64,000 bases of DNA from Gammaproteobacteria bacterium (GTDB lineage: Bacteria > Pseudomonadota > Gammaproteobacteria > Pseudomonadales > Azotimanducaceae), in assembly GCA_028821405.1 (NCBI GenBank), contig JAPPGK010000030.1, positions 1-64,000 of the forward strand, read 5' to 3'. How positions within the stretch are numbered: position 1 is the stretch's first letter; the number at the start of each line of letters is the position of its first letter. The notes under the pieces were generated by a model that searched no databases, had not been told where the DNA came from, and saw only the letters and a list, made by a program, of their open reading frames with translations. The translations under genes and the position numbers were made by a program. Of this stretch, positions 45,213 to 54,813 are shown piece after piece.

Positions 45213-47285
45213 CTATCGGAGGCGGACTCCCAGCCGGAGGCGCACCGTTCGCGGCTCCAAGGGATGGAAATGCGTGTCGAGCACCCCGTCTGCGGGTTCT
45301 CCCGGGAGCCGGGAGTGATAGGAGTAGGCGATGTCGTCGTCGCTGGAGTCGAACAGGTTGAACACGTCGACGCCGAATTCGGCGCGACGGCCGTGCCAGC
45401 CGATTCCCGCATGCGAGAGCCAGGACGGGTCGGAACGGATGCTGCCGTCATCGCTCAGCGGCGCTTCGCCCAGAAAACGCGCATTCACGCTCACGTGGAA
45501 GCCCCTTCCCAACAGCGCGTTCACGCCGACGTTACCGGTCGCACCCACGGCACCGGCCACTTCATCCCCCGTCTCCAGTTCCGCGTTGCTGCGGGCGAAA
45601 GCCGCGTTGACGGTCAGCCAATCCCGCGCCTGCCAGAAGCCGGCCATCTCCAGCCCCCGGCGCACAGATCCGTCGCTGGGTTCGGTGCTCCCCGCGTCAC
45701 CGACGTAGACCAACTCGGAGTCCAGTCTCAGGTGGAAGCCGACCAGCGTCGCGTTGAACGACGCCGTCGGTTCGAACCGTAGCCCGATTTCCGCGCCCTC
45801 GCTGGACGAGAGCAAGTCCACGCCGCCGATGCCAGCCGCGGCACCATCCGTGTCAGGGCCCACGCGAGCATCGTTGGAGTGAAACCCTCGGCCCCAGTTC
45901 GCATACGCTTCGAGCCCGTCCAGGATGCGGTACGCCACACCGAACTTGGGACTCGTGAGGCTGTCGTCGCCGGCGACACGATACGCCTCGCCGAGACCAG
46001 TCGCCTCCCAGTCGTAGTAATCCGCACGAAGCCCCAGCGTGGCCCGGACCCGGTCCGTGGCATACACGCTCAGTTCGCCGTAAGCGCCAACGGAGTCTTC
46101 CTCAAGGCGGTCCTGCCTCAGGACGCGGTGTCGCACCCTCGCCTGGGTGCCGTAGAGCCCCACCTCGTGGATGTCGTCCCGGCGCGCCTCGACACCCCAA
46201 CGCAATAGGACGGGTTGCCCGGCGAGCCGAATGTTCCGCTCCGCCCCAACCCAGGCGCCGCTCATCGTGCGACGGTCGCGCTGCTCGAATTCATCGCCGA
46301 GCACGGGGTCGTCGAGTTGGTAGGTGAAATTCGAGAACAAGGTCAAATCGTAGTCGAGCCGATACGCCCCGGCGCGCCAACCCTCGCCCTCGAGCCGCGC
46401 GACGACACCGAGGCGGCCCGTGTCGCCGCCGAGGTCGGGATCAATGTATCCCGTGCGGGGCACCAAGCCCGCACGCACGACACGCCGAGGAATCTGGTCG
46501 GTCGCATTCCACCGTCCGGTGTACCCGTGCAGCGCTACATGCGCCCGAGTCGATCCGAACCATAGCCCGTAGCCCAGGAAGAACTTGGACTGCGCGAGAT
46601 CTTCGTCGAGCCGCCAAGGTCCTCGGTATAGGGTCTTGTCGACGGCGCCGGTCAGCACGCCGTCGCCGATGTCGGTACTCCCCCCCGCGACACCCCGGAC
46701 GTAGCCGTGTTGGCCCAGCGCAAGCTCGGCAAAGGGCTCGGGAAGGCGTTCGTAGTAGGAGAAGTCGACGCTGCCAGCCGACGAAAAGTCGCCTTTCTCG
46801 GCATGGTGGACGCCCTTGCGGTACACCGCCGTCTGCACGAGTTCGGGGATGATGAAGTTGAGATCGAGATAGCCCTGTCCATGGCCATGGGAGCGCATGT
46901 TGATGGGTACGCCGTCCAGGTGGACAGCGAAGTCGGTGCCGTGGTCGAGGTTGAATCCACGCAGAAAGTACTGGTTTGCCTTGCCCGTTCCGGAGTGCTG
47001 GGTGGCGACCATGCCCGGCACGGCCTCGACCAGCTCGCCGACGCGCAGCAACGGCGGCAGGTGATAGTCCGCGTAGCCGACGACGCCTTCCGAGGCCGAT
47101 GTCGCAGCGCCGATGTGGTGCTGGGCGCGGCCGTAGACGATGATCTCTTCGTGGATTTGGGGTTGGGCACGATCGTCGTCGTGCCCGGCGTCCGACTCGC
47201 CGAACCCGGGGATGGCAAGCAGCCCCAAGGAAACCGGCAATAGCCACTCCCAATGGCAGCGGGGGCTCTTAACCCCTATGGACAT
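45213..47285 (-). CDS. TonB-dependent outer-membrane receptor
   Basis: Plug domain EEIIVYGRA...LLRVGELVEAVPGMVATQHSGTGKANQYFLRGFNLDHGTDFAVHLDGVPINM; C-terminal strand TVRLRLGVRLR; start could be 47336. Confidence 0.9.
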   Translation of the reverse strand: MSIGVKSPRCHWEWLLPVSLGLLAIPGFGESDAGHDDDRAQPQIHEEIIVYGRAQHHIGAATSASEGVVGYADYHLPPLLRVGELVEAVPGMVATQHSGTGKANQYFLRGFNLDHGTDFAVHLDGVPINMRSHGHGQGYLDLNFIIPELVQTAVYRKGVHHAEKGDFSSAGSVDFSYYERLPEPFAELALGQHGYVRGVAGGSTDIGDGVLTGAVDKTLYRGPWRLDEDLAQSKFFLGYGLWFGSTRAHVALHGYTGRWNATDQIPRRVVRAGLVPRTGYIDPDLGGDTGRLGVVARLEGEGWRAGAYRLDYDLTLFSNFTYQLDDPVLGDEFEQRDRRTMSGAWVGAERNIRLAGQPVLLRWGVEARRDDIHEVGLYGTQARVRHRVLRQDRLEEDSVGAYGELSVYATDRVRATLGLRADYYDWEATGLGEAYRVAGDDSLTSPKFGVAYRILDGLEAYANWGRGFHSNDARVGPDTDGAAAGIGGVDLLSSSEGAEIGLRFEPTASFNATLVGFHLRLDSELVYVGDAGSTEPSDGSVRRGLEMAGFWQARDWLTVNAAFARSNAELETGDEVAGAVGATGNVGVNALLGRGFHVSVNARFLGEAPLSDDGSIRSDPSWLSHAGIGWHGRRAEFGVDVFNLFDSSDDDIAYSYHSRLPGEPADGVLDTHFHPLEPRTVRLRLGVRLR

Positions 47286-47589
47286 CAGCGTTCTGTCCCC
47301 GGTCGAGCAGGTGTCCCTGAGCATCAACGCCAGCATGGCTTCCTCGGTCCACGACCGCGCCCAAGGCGACGCCGTGGTTCTCGCCGAACGTCGTGAGCGT
47401 GAGGGCCTCCTCCGAATGTGTTGCCCGCCATTGCACTAGCTTAACAGCGCTGGCAACGACCTAGGGCTCTTGGGGCTCTTGGGGTGGGTGGATGGAACCG
47501 CCAAAGCTCGGCTCGTGGGCCGCCATGTCGGCAGTCTATTCTCCGGTTGGCTACAAGCCCTAGTACGAGCAAGCGTGAGACCTATGATC

Positions 47590-47800
47590 GTGATCACAAA
47601 CGTCGCGATGCACCACGCGGTTCGTGCCGAGCATGTCCGCGAGGTCGAGGCAGTAGTGCGCCAGACGGTGCAGCGAGAACCGGCGCGAGTCGGTCTGCTC
47701 CTCCAGCGCGAACGCGACCGCCTCGCGGCGACCGTCGGCCCACTCGACGAGCAGCGGGGGTGTCCAGCGCCCGGAAGCGGCCTCCCAGGCGCTCCTACAG
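47590..47800 (-). pseudogene. Central fragment of an Rpn-family nuclease
   Basis: Minus strand reads FRALDTPPLLVEWADGRREAVAFALEEQTDSRRFSLHRLAHYCLDLADMLGTNRVVH, matching the intact gene at 8960..9859. Confidence 0.8.
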
Positions 47801-47876
47801 CATTCTCCAGGATCTGCCGCGTGACCCTACGGGTTGCACGGTGAGACGGCAAGGCGAGCTGGGGGGCAATCCGGCT

Positions 47877-48671
47877 CTAGAACTTCGAGATCACGTCGAC
47901 ACGGGTATCGGGATTGGCGTCGTCACCCGGATCGTGAAAGAACCCTGCCGTTACGTTTACTGAAACCGCCGGACTTGCTTCGCCCACGCATGCGATGACG
48001 TGATTGTCCCGGTCAACATCACCGAGGATGAGTGGGTGCACGCGGCCACCGTTCTCAAGCACGACCGAGATGGCTGTGCGTTGGGCCTCGGCAAGATCGG
48101 CACCCCGAGGGCCCGTGACCCCGCCCTCCCAAGTCAACAGGACGGCCTGTGCGGTTGCTTCGGGACACTCCTCGTCAAGCCCTGGCGCACCGGGTGCAAA
48201 CCGCTCGGCAAACACGAGACTGGGACCGGCCGAGAGGGCGGTGACCGCATCGGTTCTCAAACCCGCCAGCGCGTTTCCGTGGACATCCCTGAGTCGACCC
48301 ACGACCTCGACGCCGAGCGGCGGCGAATCGGCGGAACCGAACGGCCCGATGAGAAGGACGGTACGGCGTTCGAGCGGCTCCCTGGCGGGCCGAAGCGTCG
48401 CGCACAGAGGCGTCAGGGTGTCTCCGGAGCTGGTTTCCACGGCGAACGCATCTGGCGAGACCGTGTCGATGTCTAGCTGTGCCGAAAAGACAACCGGCAT
48501 TCCATCGTGACCGCCGACAGGCCGTCCACAGATGAGCGCCAGGGCGCCGGCGCGTTCCGGTAGCTGATCGAGTCCGTGGTAGGCGGACAGAATGCGCGCC
48601 TCGACCTTGCTGTCCTGTGCATTGGCAGCAACGGAACAGAAGAGCAAGGCGATGGTTGCCAGTGGTTTCAT
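47877..48671 (-). CDS. Secreted hypothetical protein
   Basis: Signal peptide MKPLATIALLFCSVAANAQ; continuous 264-aa ORF. Confidence 0.65.
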   Translation of the reverse strand: MKPLATIALLFCSVAANAQDSKVEARILSAYHGLDQLPERAGALALICGRPVGGHDGMPVVFSAQLDIDTVSPDAFAVETSSGDTLTPLCATLRPAREPLERRTVLLIGPFGSADSPPLGVEVVGRLRDVHGNALAGLRTDAVTALSAGPSLVFAERFAPGAPGLDEECPEATAQAVLLTWEGGVTGPRGADLAEAQRTAISVVLENGGRVHPLILGDVDRDNHVIACVGEASPAVSVNVTAGFFHDPGDDANPDTRVDVISKF

Positions 48672-48924
48672 TTGGAGGCCAGATCCCTTGCGGTGTGGGC
48701 GGACTGAGCTTAGCGTGGTCGGCTAGGGCGCGCACACGGCACGAGGCCCGTTGAGCGTTGACACGCCCGAGATGGCGGTCACTCTGCACCGAGTCGTTAC
48801 GGCGGAGAAACCCATGGACCGCACAAAGCTCTACCACAACCCCGGGTGAGGGACCCTATTGGTCGCTCCATGGGAGTTAGCGCTTACGAGTGTCGCTCCT
48901 ACGGTTGTTGCCGGTACCGGGGTG

Positions 48925-50826
48925 CTAGTAAGTCGTGGTGTCGAGCTGACCCGTGCCCAGGTTCTCCTGGATCGTCATGACGTCGACAGCGGTACGTGGG
49001 GCCGTAAGACTCAAGATGCCCGAAGCGCGGGGCGCCCTCGCCTCGTCACTTGAATCCAACATGTCCTGTACCCGGACGACCATCCTGGACCTGGGCTTTA
49101 CGGTGCCACTGATCGAGCCCGTGATGGCGACGCCTTCCTCGGTCTGGAAGTCGTCCATCCAGAAACCGGCATCCCGAGTGCCATGGTTCACGATCACCAG
49201 CCGCTGGTTGTAGGCCAGGTTGGTGCTCAGGTACGAAATGTTGACCGTCGTGCCGTTGCGGGCGATGGCACCGGCGGGGCCGCTCGCCTCCGGACCGTTG
49301 ACCCGAGCGGTCGCCGGACCACTCATCGGCGTCACGGTCATCAGATAGCCGTCCAACATCCTGTCGTCGCCAACGGCGGGAATCGCCACTTCGTTTGTGC
49401 CGACATTCACACAAAACTGAAACGGCCCCCCGCCAACGACCGTTGCGATGCCTTGGGTCGCGGCCGCGGAAAACGTCGGATCGGTGTCGGCCGTCGGGTT
49501 GATCGCCACTAAGTCGCCATCCGCGTCGGGGGCTCTCAATGTCAGCGCGGCACCGGTGCAGGAAGGGGGCTGGCCTTCTGCGGGGACTGGACCCACCCTG
49601 AAGGCTTGCGGCGAACCGCCTGCGTTCAGCACAGCGTCGGTCTCGATCGTGGGGGTGGCGGGGTTGTCGCCAGTGCGCCTGCGTTCGCCATTGGGGCCAT
49701 CGCCGGCGCCGTTGCCGAACCCGAATGCCCCGGCGGTATCTGACGTAACCACGACCCGGGCGGCTGTGTTGACTGTCCCCTCGAACTCCTCGCCGTCGGA
49801 CGCATCCAGGAACACACTCTCATCAACCATCGTGGCGGGATCATCCGCCTTTACGTTGAGGGTTACCCTCGCCAGCACGCCTACGTCGGTCGAGGGTCGC
49901 GTGAAGACGCGAAACGGTCCGCCGGTGGACACGTTTCTCTCCGGATACCCGACGTCCGCTGTCGCAAGCATCGGCGTGATCGTCGGTGCGGCGATCTTGG
50001 GCGCCACCTCGAACAACGTCCCGTACCCGTGAACCAGGTACGTGTCGGGGACATCGACGGGATCGGTCGCCCGCGCGGCGGCACGCGCGTGACCGAGTGA
50101 CCGGTAGATGAACAGATCGCCCCGGTACGTCGCCGCACCGACGTCGTCGATGGCCAAGCGCCCTTCGCCGAGCGCCAACCGGACACGGGTGTCGATGGGG
50201 ATGTCGTGCTCGCCAGCGAGTTCGATCTTGTAGACGCCCGCAGAATCGGTTGCTTCGCCTCTGAACGCGCGTACGAGGTTTATGTCCGCGAGGCAGGGAT
50301 TGGTGTTGTTGACATCGGCCGGGGTGCCGGCGCACGAGAGGTACTCACCGTTGACTGCGGTCACTGGAGGGGTGGCGGTCGGGTTGCCTTGCACGTTCGC
50401 GATCTTGCTGTAGAACCGGAAGCCCGTCACCTCGCCGAGCATGGGTTCCCTCGGCGCTACAACAGGTGTGACACCCACATCGCTGCCCGATGTACCCGCC
50501 ACGTCTGGTCGATGCGCAATCGGAGCCTCGTTGGGTTCGATGTCCTGCGTAAGCTGCGCGGACCAGAAGTTGACGACCAGGTAGTAGTCGTCGTTACTCT
50601 CGAGCGAGGTGTCCAGTTTGAAGTCCAGCACGATGTCACCGACCGGGGTTGCGGTGATCGAGTAGGGAGCGTCTCCGGAGAGACTCTCGGCCGCGAACGG
50701 ATGATCCGGTGCGGCAGCCGCCCCGAATGCCCCGACGATGCCAACGATCCCGAGCACACGGGCCACGGCAGCGCCCATGGTGGGTCTCAAGACCACTGTC
50801 TGCGCCGGGCTCTTCCCAACATTCAC
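48925..50826 (-). CDS. Secreted hypothetical protein, candidate surface/structural protein; paralog of 63184..64000
   Basis: Hydrophobic N-terminal segment VLGIVGIVGAFGAAAAPDHPFA; C-terminal ~230 aa closely matches the paralog, both ending VMTIQENLGTGQLDTT(T/M)Y. Confidence 0.75.
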   Translation of the reverse strand: MNVGKSPAQTVVLRPTMGAAVARVLGIVGIVGAFGAAAAPDHPFAAESLSGDAPYSITATPVGDIVLDFKLDTSLESNDDYYLVVNFWSAQLTQDIEPNEAPIAHRPDVAGTSGSDVGVTPVVAPREPMLGEVTGFRFYSKIANVQGNPTATPPVTAVNGEYLSCAGTPADVNNTNPCLADINLVRAFRGEATDSAGVYKIELAGEHDIPIDTRVRLALGEGRLAIDDVGAATYRGDLFIYRSLGHARAAARATDPVDVPDTYLVHGYGTLFEVAPKIAAPTITPMLATADVGYPERNVSTGGPFRVFTRPSTDVGVLARVTLNVKADDPATMVDESVFLDASDGEEFEGTVNTAARVVVTSDTAGAFGFGNGAGDGPNGERRRTGDNPATPTIETDAVLNAGGSPQAFRVGPVPAEGQPPSCTGAALTLRAPDADGDLVAINPTADTDPTFSAAATQGIATVVGGGPFQFCVNVGTNEVAIPAVGDDRMLDGYLMTVTPMSGPATARVNGPEASGPAGAIARNGTTVNISYLSTNLAYNQRLVIVNHGTRDAGFWMDDFQTEEGVAITGSISGTVKPRSRMVVRVQDMLDSSDEARAPRASGILSLTAPRTAVDVMTIQENLGTGQLDTTTY

Positions 50827-50875
50827 GGCATGGAACCTATGACCCGAGCGGAGAATCCCATCCCCGTGGCGCCTC

Positions 50876-51300
50876 CTAGTGGGTCGAGTCGAACGCCTGG
50901 TCTAGCGCACCGGCGTCTAGCGCTCGTTCCGCCCAAGACTCGAGTTTGGTCGGCAGGAATCGAGCAGCCGCCTCGGAAGCCGCCCTCGCGGCCGCCTCCG
51001 CCGCCTCAGCAGTCACGTCAGCCGCCGCCGCTGCCACCTCGACAGCGACCGCCAACGCTTGAGGCGACCCCGCTCGCCTTGCGGCATACACTTCCACAAA
51101 CCCGGCGACATAGTCTGCCGCATACCCTGCCGCGAACGCTGTCAAGAACCCTTCCGCATACCCTTCCTCGCGAGCCCTCTGGACCGTTCCTATCATGGTT
51201 CTGCTCTCCTTGGGGATACTGCCGCCGGTAGCGCCACGCTCATTGTCGTTGAGGGCGGCGTAGATGTCGATGAAGGCGAAGTTCGCCCGGCGGCGGCGGG
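50876..51300 (-). pseudogene. C-terminal remnant of an Rpn-family gene with Ala-rich repeats
   Basis: RRANFAFIDIYAALNDNERGATGGS ... GTVQRAREEG ... LESWAERALDAGALDQAFDSTH matches the intact Rpn C-terminus. Confidence 0.7.
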
Positions 51301-51511
51301 CCCCTGCCGTGGGGCCCAGGCTCGAGGTCGCACGCCGTCGCCTAGGCGTTCGACGGCTTCGGGCGACAGGGGGCCGAACCGACGATGCAGTTGCCGCCGA
51401 AGCAGTCTGTTCAGCGACCATCACAAGGCGTCTCCAAAGAACTGCCGCCTCCCGGCACCGCCACTCGACGTGCCGTCGAGCATGGACTCTACGCCTCATC
51501 ACCTTTTGAGC

Positions 51512-51640
51512 GCGTGGGATTTGCGCAGCATCGCGGTTCAGAGAGCCCCGCCACTCGGTGCGGGACGCGATGGTGTGTGTCCAGATTGGAGCGTGGGGCG
51601 TGTGAACCGGCGTCGTGTGTCAGGATTTGAACGTCATCCG
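51512..51640. repeat. Degenerate single unit of the 44768..45212 tandem-repeat family
   Basis: gcgtgggatttgcgcagcatcgcggttcagagagccccgccactcggtgcgggacgcgatggtgtgtgtccagattgg aligns with the array unit. Confidence 0.65.
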
Positions 51641-51813
51641 GTTTTGGACGTGACGTCAATTTGCCCGACATGAAGGTGGTACTGTTGCCGTTTTCCTATG
51701 CCTTGGGTTTGGACGCCGGGGGGTTCGGCCTTGGTCTCGGCTTTGGCGGTGTCGTTGCAGGCCGGGACGGTTTTCCGGCGGCGGTAACGGACTTGCGCGT
51801 CCCCGTGGTCGGC

Positions 51814-52320
51814 TTAGGTGGCTACGGCATAGCTACTTTCTAATACCCGACGAGCTTCCTCAGCCGTCTTCTCATTCAGCTTCACATCTGTGGCGATTCC
51901 CGCAACCTGAGCACGCCCAGTAACCAAATCGATGCGATTCTGCAACCTCTCCATTTCTGAACGAACGTAGGCGTTTTCTACGTCCTCCGAGTCGATGACT
52001 TCCATCAACCCTCTCCACTCGCCTTCCAACTCGGCGCATTCGATACTGATGGCATGCGCTATGGCTGCCTTCCGAGCGTAGTTGCCCACCATCGCCCAGA
52101 TCGCAAGGGCCGCAAGCGCAAGGCCTAGATAGGGCTGAACATCTGGTGGGAGTAATTCGAGGAGATAGGTGGCGGAGCCGGTTCCGCATACGAGAATCAG
52201 CACCATCAGCGCCTTGTGCCATCGCTGCAAACGATCACCGACTGTATCGTAGTATCGAGTCAGTCGAGCTGCATCCCACCAGTCCAACCAGACATCATTT
52301 CGCAGTTGTTCGGAAACCAT
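51814..52320 (-). CDS. Two-TM SLATT-like / DUF4231-like membrane protein
   Basis: WHKALMVLILVCGTGSATYLLELLPPDVQPYLGLALAALAIWAMVGNYARKAA followed by long helical cytosolic tail. Confidence 0.55.
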   Translation of the reverse strand: MVSEQLRNDVWLDWWDAARLTRYYDTVGDRLQRWHKALMVLILVCGTGSATYLLELLPPDVQPYLGLALAALAIWAMVGNYARKAAIAHAISIECAELEGEWRGLMEVIDSEDVENAYVRSEMERLQNRIDLVTGRAQVAGIATDVKLNEKTAEEARRVLESSYAVAT

Positions 52321-52419
52321 GGTGTTTCTCTTTCGGGACGCGACAAGCACGATCCGCACAGTTCCATAGCCCCCAAATAGTGTCAACCATACGCTTGGGG
52401 AAGCCAGCGCTGGGCGTCA

Positions 52420-53000
52420 ATACAAGGCGGCAAGCAGGTGTGTGTCCGGATTTCCGCCCCTTCCACGCGGCCCAGGCACATGCCCTGCTCGAGGCCCTGC
52501 TGCATGCTTTCTCCGCGGACGGTCTGGAGAATTCCCGCCATGGTTCTGTCTTCCTCCAAATAGTGCCGCCAGTATTTTGGCGTTCATTGTCGGTGAGGCC
52601 GGCGTAGATGGCGATGAAGTCGACGTACTTCTCCCGCCGGTGGTGGCCGGGCTCCAACTCCACCAGACCGCGCACCGCTCCGGCGTAGACCTCGACTCGA
52701 CGTTCCGGGCGCTGCGCATGTTCGGCAGGTTGACGCGGGTGACCACGTTGTCACTGTCGAGCGAGACCTCCGCGGGCATCTCGGCGAAGTCGCACGCGAT
52801 GTAGTCGAAGGTCAGGTAGGAGTGGCGCTAGGTGCCGAGGGCGAGGGACGCGGGCGCCCGGCCGGCGCCGCGCAGGAAGATCACGACCGGCAGGGCCAAT
52901 CATCGTGGGCGATTGCTGATTTGGGCGTGCGAGATGGCTGGAACGCGCGTAGGAGATCGCAGAGAGGGGGTCACCGGTACGGTATTCGGCCGGGCCTGGG
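52420..53000 (-). pseudogene. Internally deleted, frameshifted Rpn-family gene with the family leader
   Basis: Minus strand: leader (gatctcctacgcgcgttccagccatctcgcacgcccaaatcagcaatcgcccacg) joins a mid-gene segment with in-frame TAG; later frames give AEVSLDSDNVVTRVNLPNMRS and ELEPGHHRREKYVDFIAIYAGLTDNER. Confidence 0.78.
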
Positions 53001-53035
53001 TCCTAGGGAACGGGCGTGTCCCGTCCCGGTGGGGC

Positions 53036-54337
53036 CTACAGGAGATCCAGTGCATCCAGTGCCCCTTCCCGACCAACGCGATGATTGTTTACCAGCAACG
53101 ACCGGATCGCATACGACGAAACCTGGAAGTGCCGAGCTGCATCGTTCTGCCGATCCTCGGAATAGTCTTCGGACAGAAACTCGTCCACGGCTTCAATAGG
53201 CGCCAGAAACTCGGCTGCGAAAGCCCGCTGCGCCTTCTGACGATATGTATAGGCCCTAGTAACCGCGCGCAGTGGTTCAGCGTCGTCCGGACTCAACAGT
53301 CGTGCCGCCAACAGTCGCGCCAAGTCGAACCGGCGACCGGTAATCCACTTTGATCGAAGTACCATCTGGCACCGCTCACCCATGTCCCACTCAAACGACA
53401 CGCTATCCGAAGTGCTGGTGGTGTCTGACAGGATCCGCTCGGTCGTGCCCATCATCTCAGCCAACCTTCGATTGGTGACAGGATCCCCGTTGCACAACTC
53501 TTGCTTTCGCAAATGTCGAGCGACCGCCACTCCGATCCGCCATGCATCCGTCGTTCCCCATGTGGCTACCGGATCATGCGAGTCCATCTCGACCGTATCG
53601 CCTGGCTGGCAGTCGAAGCCGGCGCGACCCAAGCAATCGCGCAGCTCCTGGACACCGACTAGAGCAGCGCCAGCCGCCAATTCAAGAATGGCTTGCTCGC
53701 CCAATGAGTTTGCCTCAGAGAGACGAACACGGATCATGGATTCGTCCCCTTCTCCAGGGTCATTTCCCAACATTGCCTCCAGACGCCTGAACGAAAAACG
53801 CCTTGCGTCGGACCTGTCCCGTGTGAGCTCGTCCGCGAGTAGGCTGAGGTTGAACGACGGTCTCGAGTCTTCTTCGAGTTGTCCGATCACCGTCTGCACG
53901 AATGCATCGACTGCACACTCGAATGCGTGGGCCGCTACAGCTTCCGTTCTTGGAGCGCCCACGTACCGGAAAGTACCTGAGTCCGGTTCCGCCGACGGTT
54001 CGGACGTAAGGCACACACGCACGCCGTCAGACGCGAGTTCTAGATTGGGCCAACGGTATCCCCCACCGATGGATGACAATCGGTGCGCGAAGACCCAAGT
54101 CCTGCCGACGCGCGGAGGAGTTGGCTCCCACCGGAGGCGCCACCAATTCCACACCAGCCATTCCGCCAGCGGATAGGCTGACACCAGTGGCCCTCCCCTT
54201 AGCTCGTGGTCCTCAGATGAGACCCCTTCCGTGAGGCATGTGCCATTGGCCTCGATCAACAGGAAGCCGGCAGTCGCCGTCTCCTCTACAGATGCCGCCG
54301 GATCATGCAGGGCGTGGGGAGTGAGTTCGAGTCTCAT
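53036..54337 (-). CDS. ImmA/IrrE-like protein apparently lacking HExxH
   Basis: C-terminal RAYTYRQKAQRAFAAEFLAPIEAVDEFLSEDYSEDRQNDAARHFQVSSYAIRSLLVNNHRV is ImmA/IrrE-like; expected HExxH position reads TGRRFDLARLLAARL. Confidence 0.55.
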   Translation of the reverse strand: MRLELTPHALHDPAASVEETATAGFLLIEANGTCLTEGVSSEDHELRGGPLVSAYPLAEWLVWNWWRLRWEPTPPRVGRTWVFAHRLSSIGGGYRWPNLELASDGVRVCLTSEPSAEPDSGTFRYVGAPRTEAVAAHAFECAVDAFVQTVIGQLEEDSRPSFNLSLLADELTRDRSDARRFSFRRLEAMLGNDPGEGDESMIRVRLSEANSLGEQAILELAAGAALVGVQELRDCLGRAGFDCQPGDTVEMDSHDPVATWGTTDAWRIGVAVARHLRKQELCNGDPVTNRRLAEMMGTTERILSDTTSTSDSVSFEWDMGERCQMVLRSKWITGRRFDLARLLAARLLSPDDAEPLRAVTRAYTYRQKAQRAFAAEFLAPIEAVDEFLSEDYSEDRQNDAARHFQVSSYAIRSLLVNNHRVGREGALDALDLL

Positions 54338-54795
54338 CCTACCCGTTCCCTCCACTCGTCGATCACCCAATCGCGCATGACCCTATCGTCCCTGCCAAGT
54401 CGATAGCCATGGTATCCATTTCGCCCCAGCTTCGCTTCGTACGCCTCGCCGTCCGCGTCGACCGCCCAAGCGTACTTCGGGAGAGCTTCTGGATCGCAGG
54501 CACTGACCATGCCGTGTGCAAATGCGGCGTCTAGCAACGCTTGCGCTTCTCCCAGCTTGATGACGCGGAGGTCATCGCATACGGACTTCGAAGCCCGAGG
54601 ACTGGTGGGTGGCACGAAGGCGTAGTTCGCAGCCTTTATCTTGTGTAGAGCGCTGCCCTCATACCGTGCTCGGGTCGCGAAACTGGCCAATTCAGCCGCC
54701 GTAAAGTGGCCGGGCAGCACGATGCGCCGTTTCGGATTGTTGCCCCGAGACTTCATGACGTTGCGAATCTTGAACACACGTGGCTGTCCATGCAA
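54334..54795 (-). CDS. Small hypothetical protein, translationally coupled partner of 53036..54337
   Basis: 153-aa ORF; ATGA overlap with downstream gene; PKYAWAVDADGEAYEAKLGRNGYHGYRLGRDD. Confidence 0.6.
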   Translation of the reverse strand: MHGQPRVFKIRNVMKSRGNNPKRRIVLPGHFTAAELASFATRARYEGSALHKIKAANYAFVPPTSPRASKSVCDDLRVIKLGEAQALLDAAFAHGMVSACDPEALPKYAWAVDADGEAYEAKLGRNGYHGYRLGRDDRVMRDWVIDEWRERVG

Positions 54796-54813
54796 GGCGT
54801 CAGCTTGGTCCGG

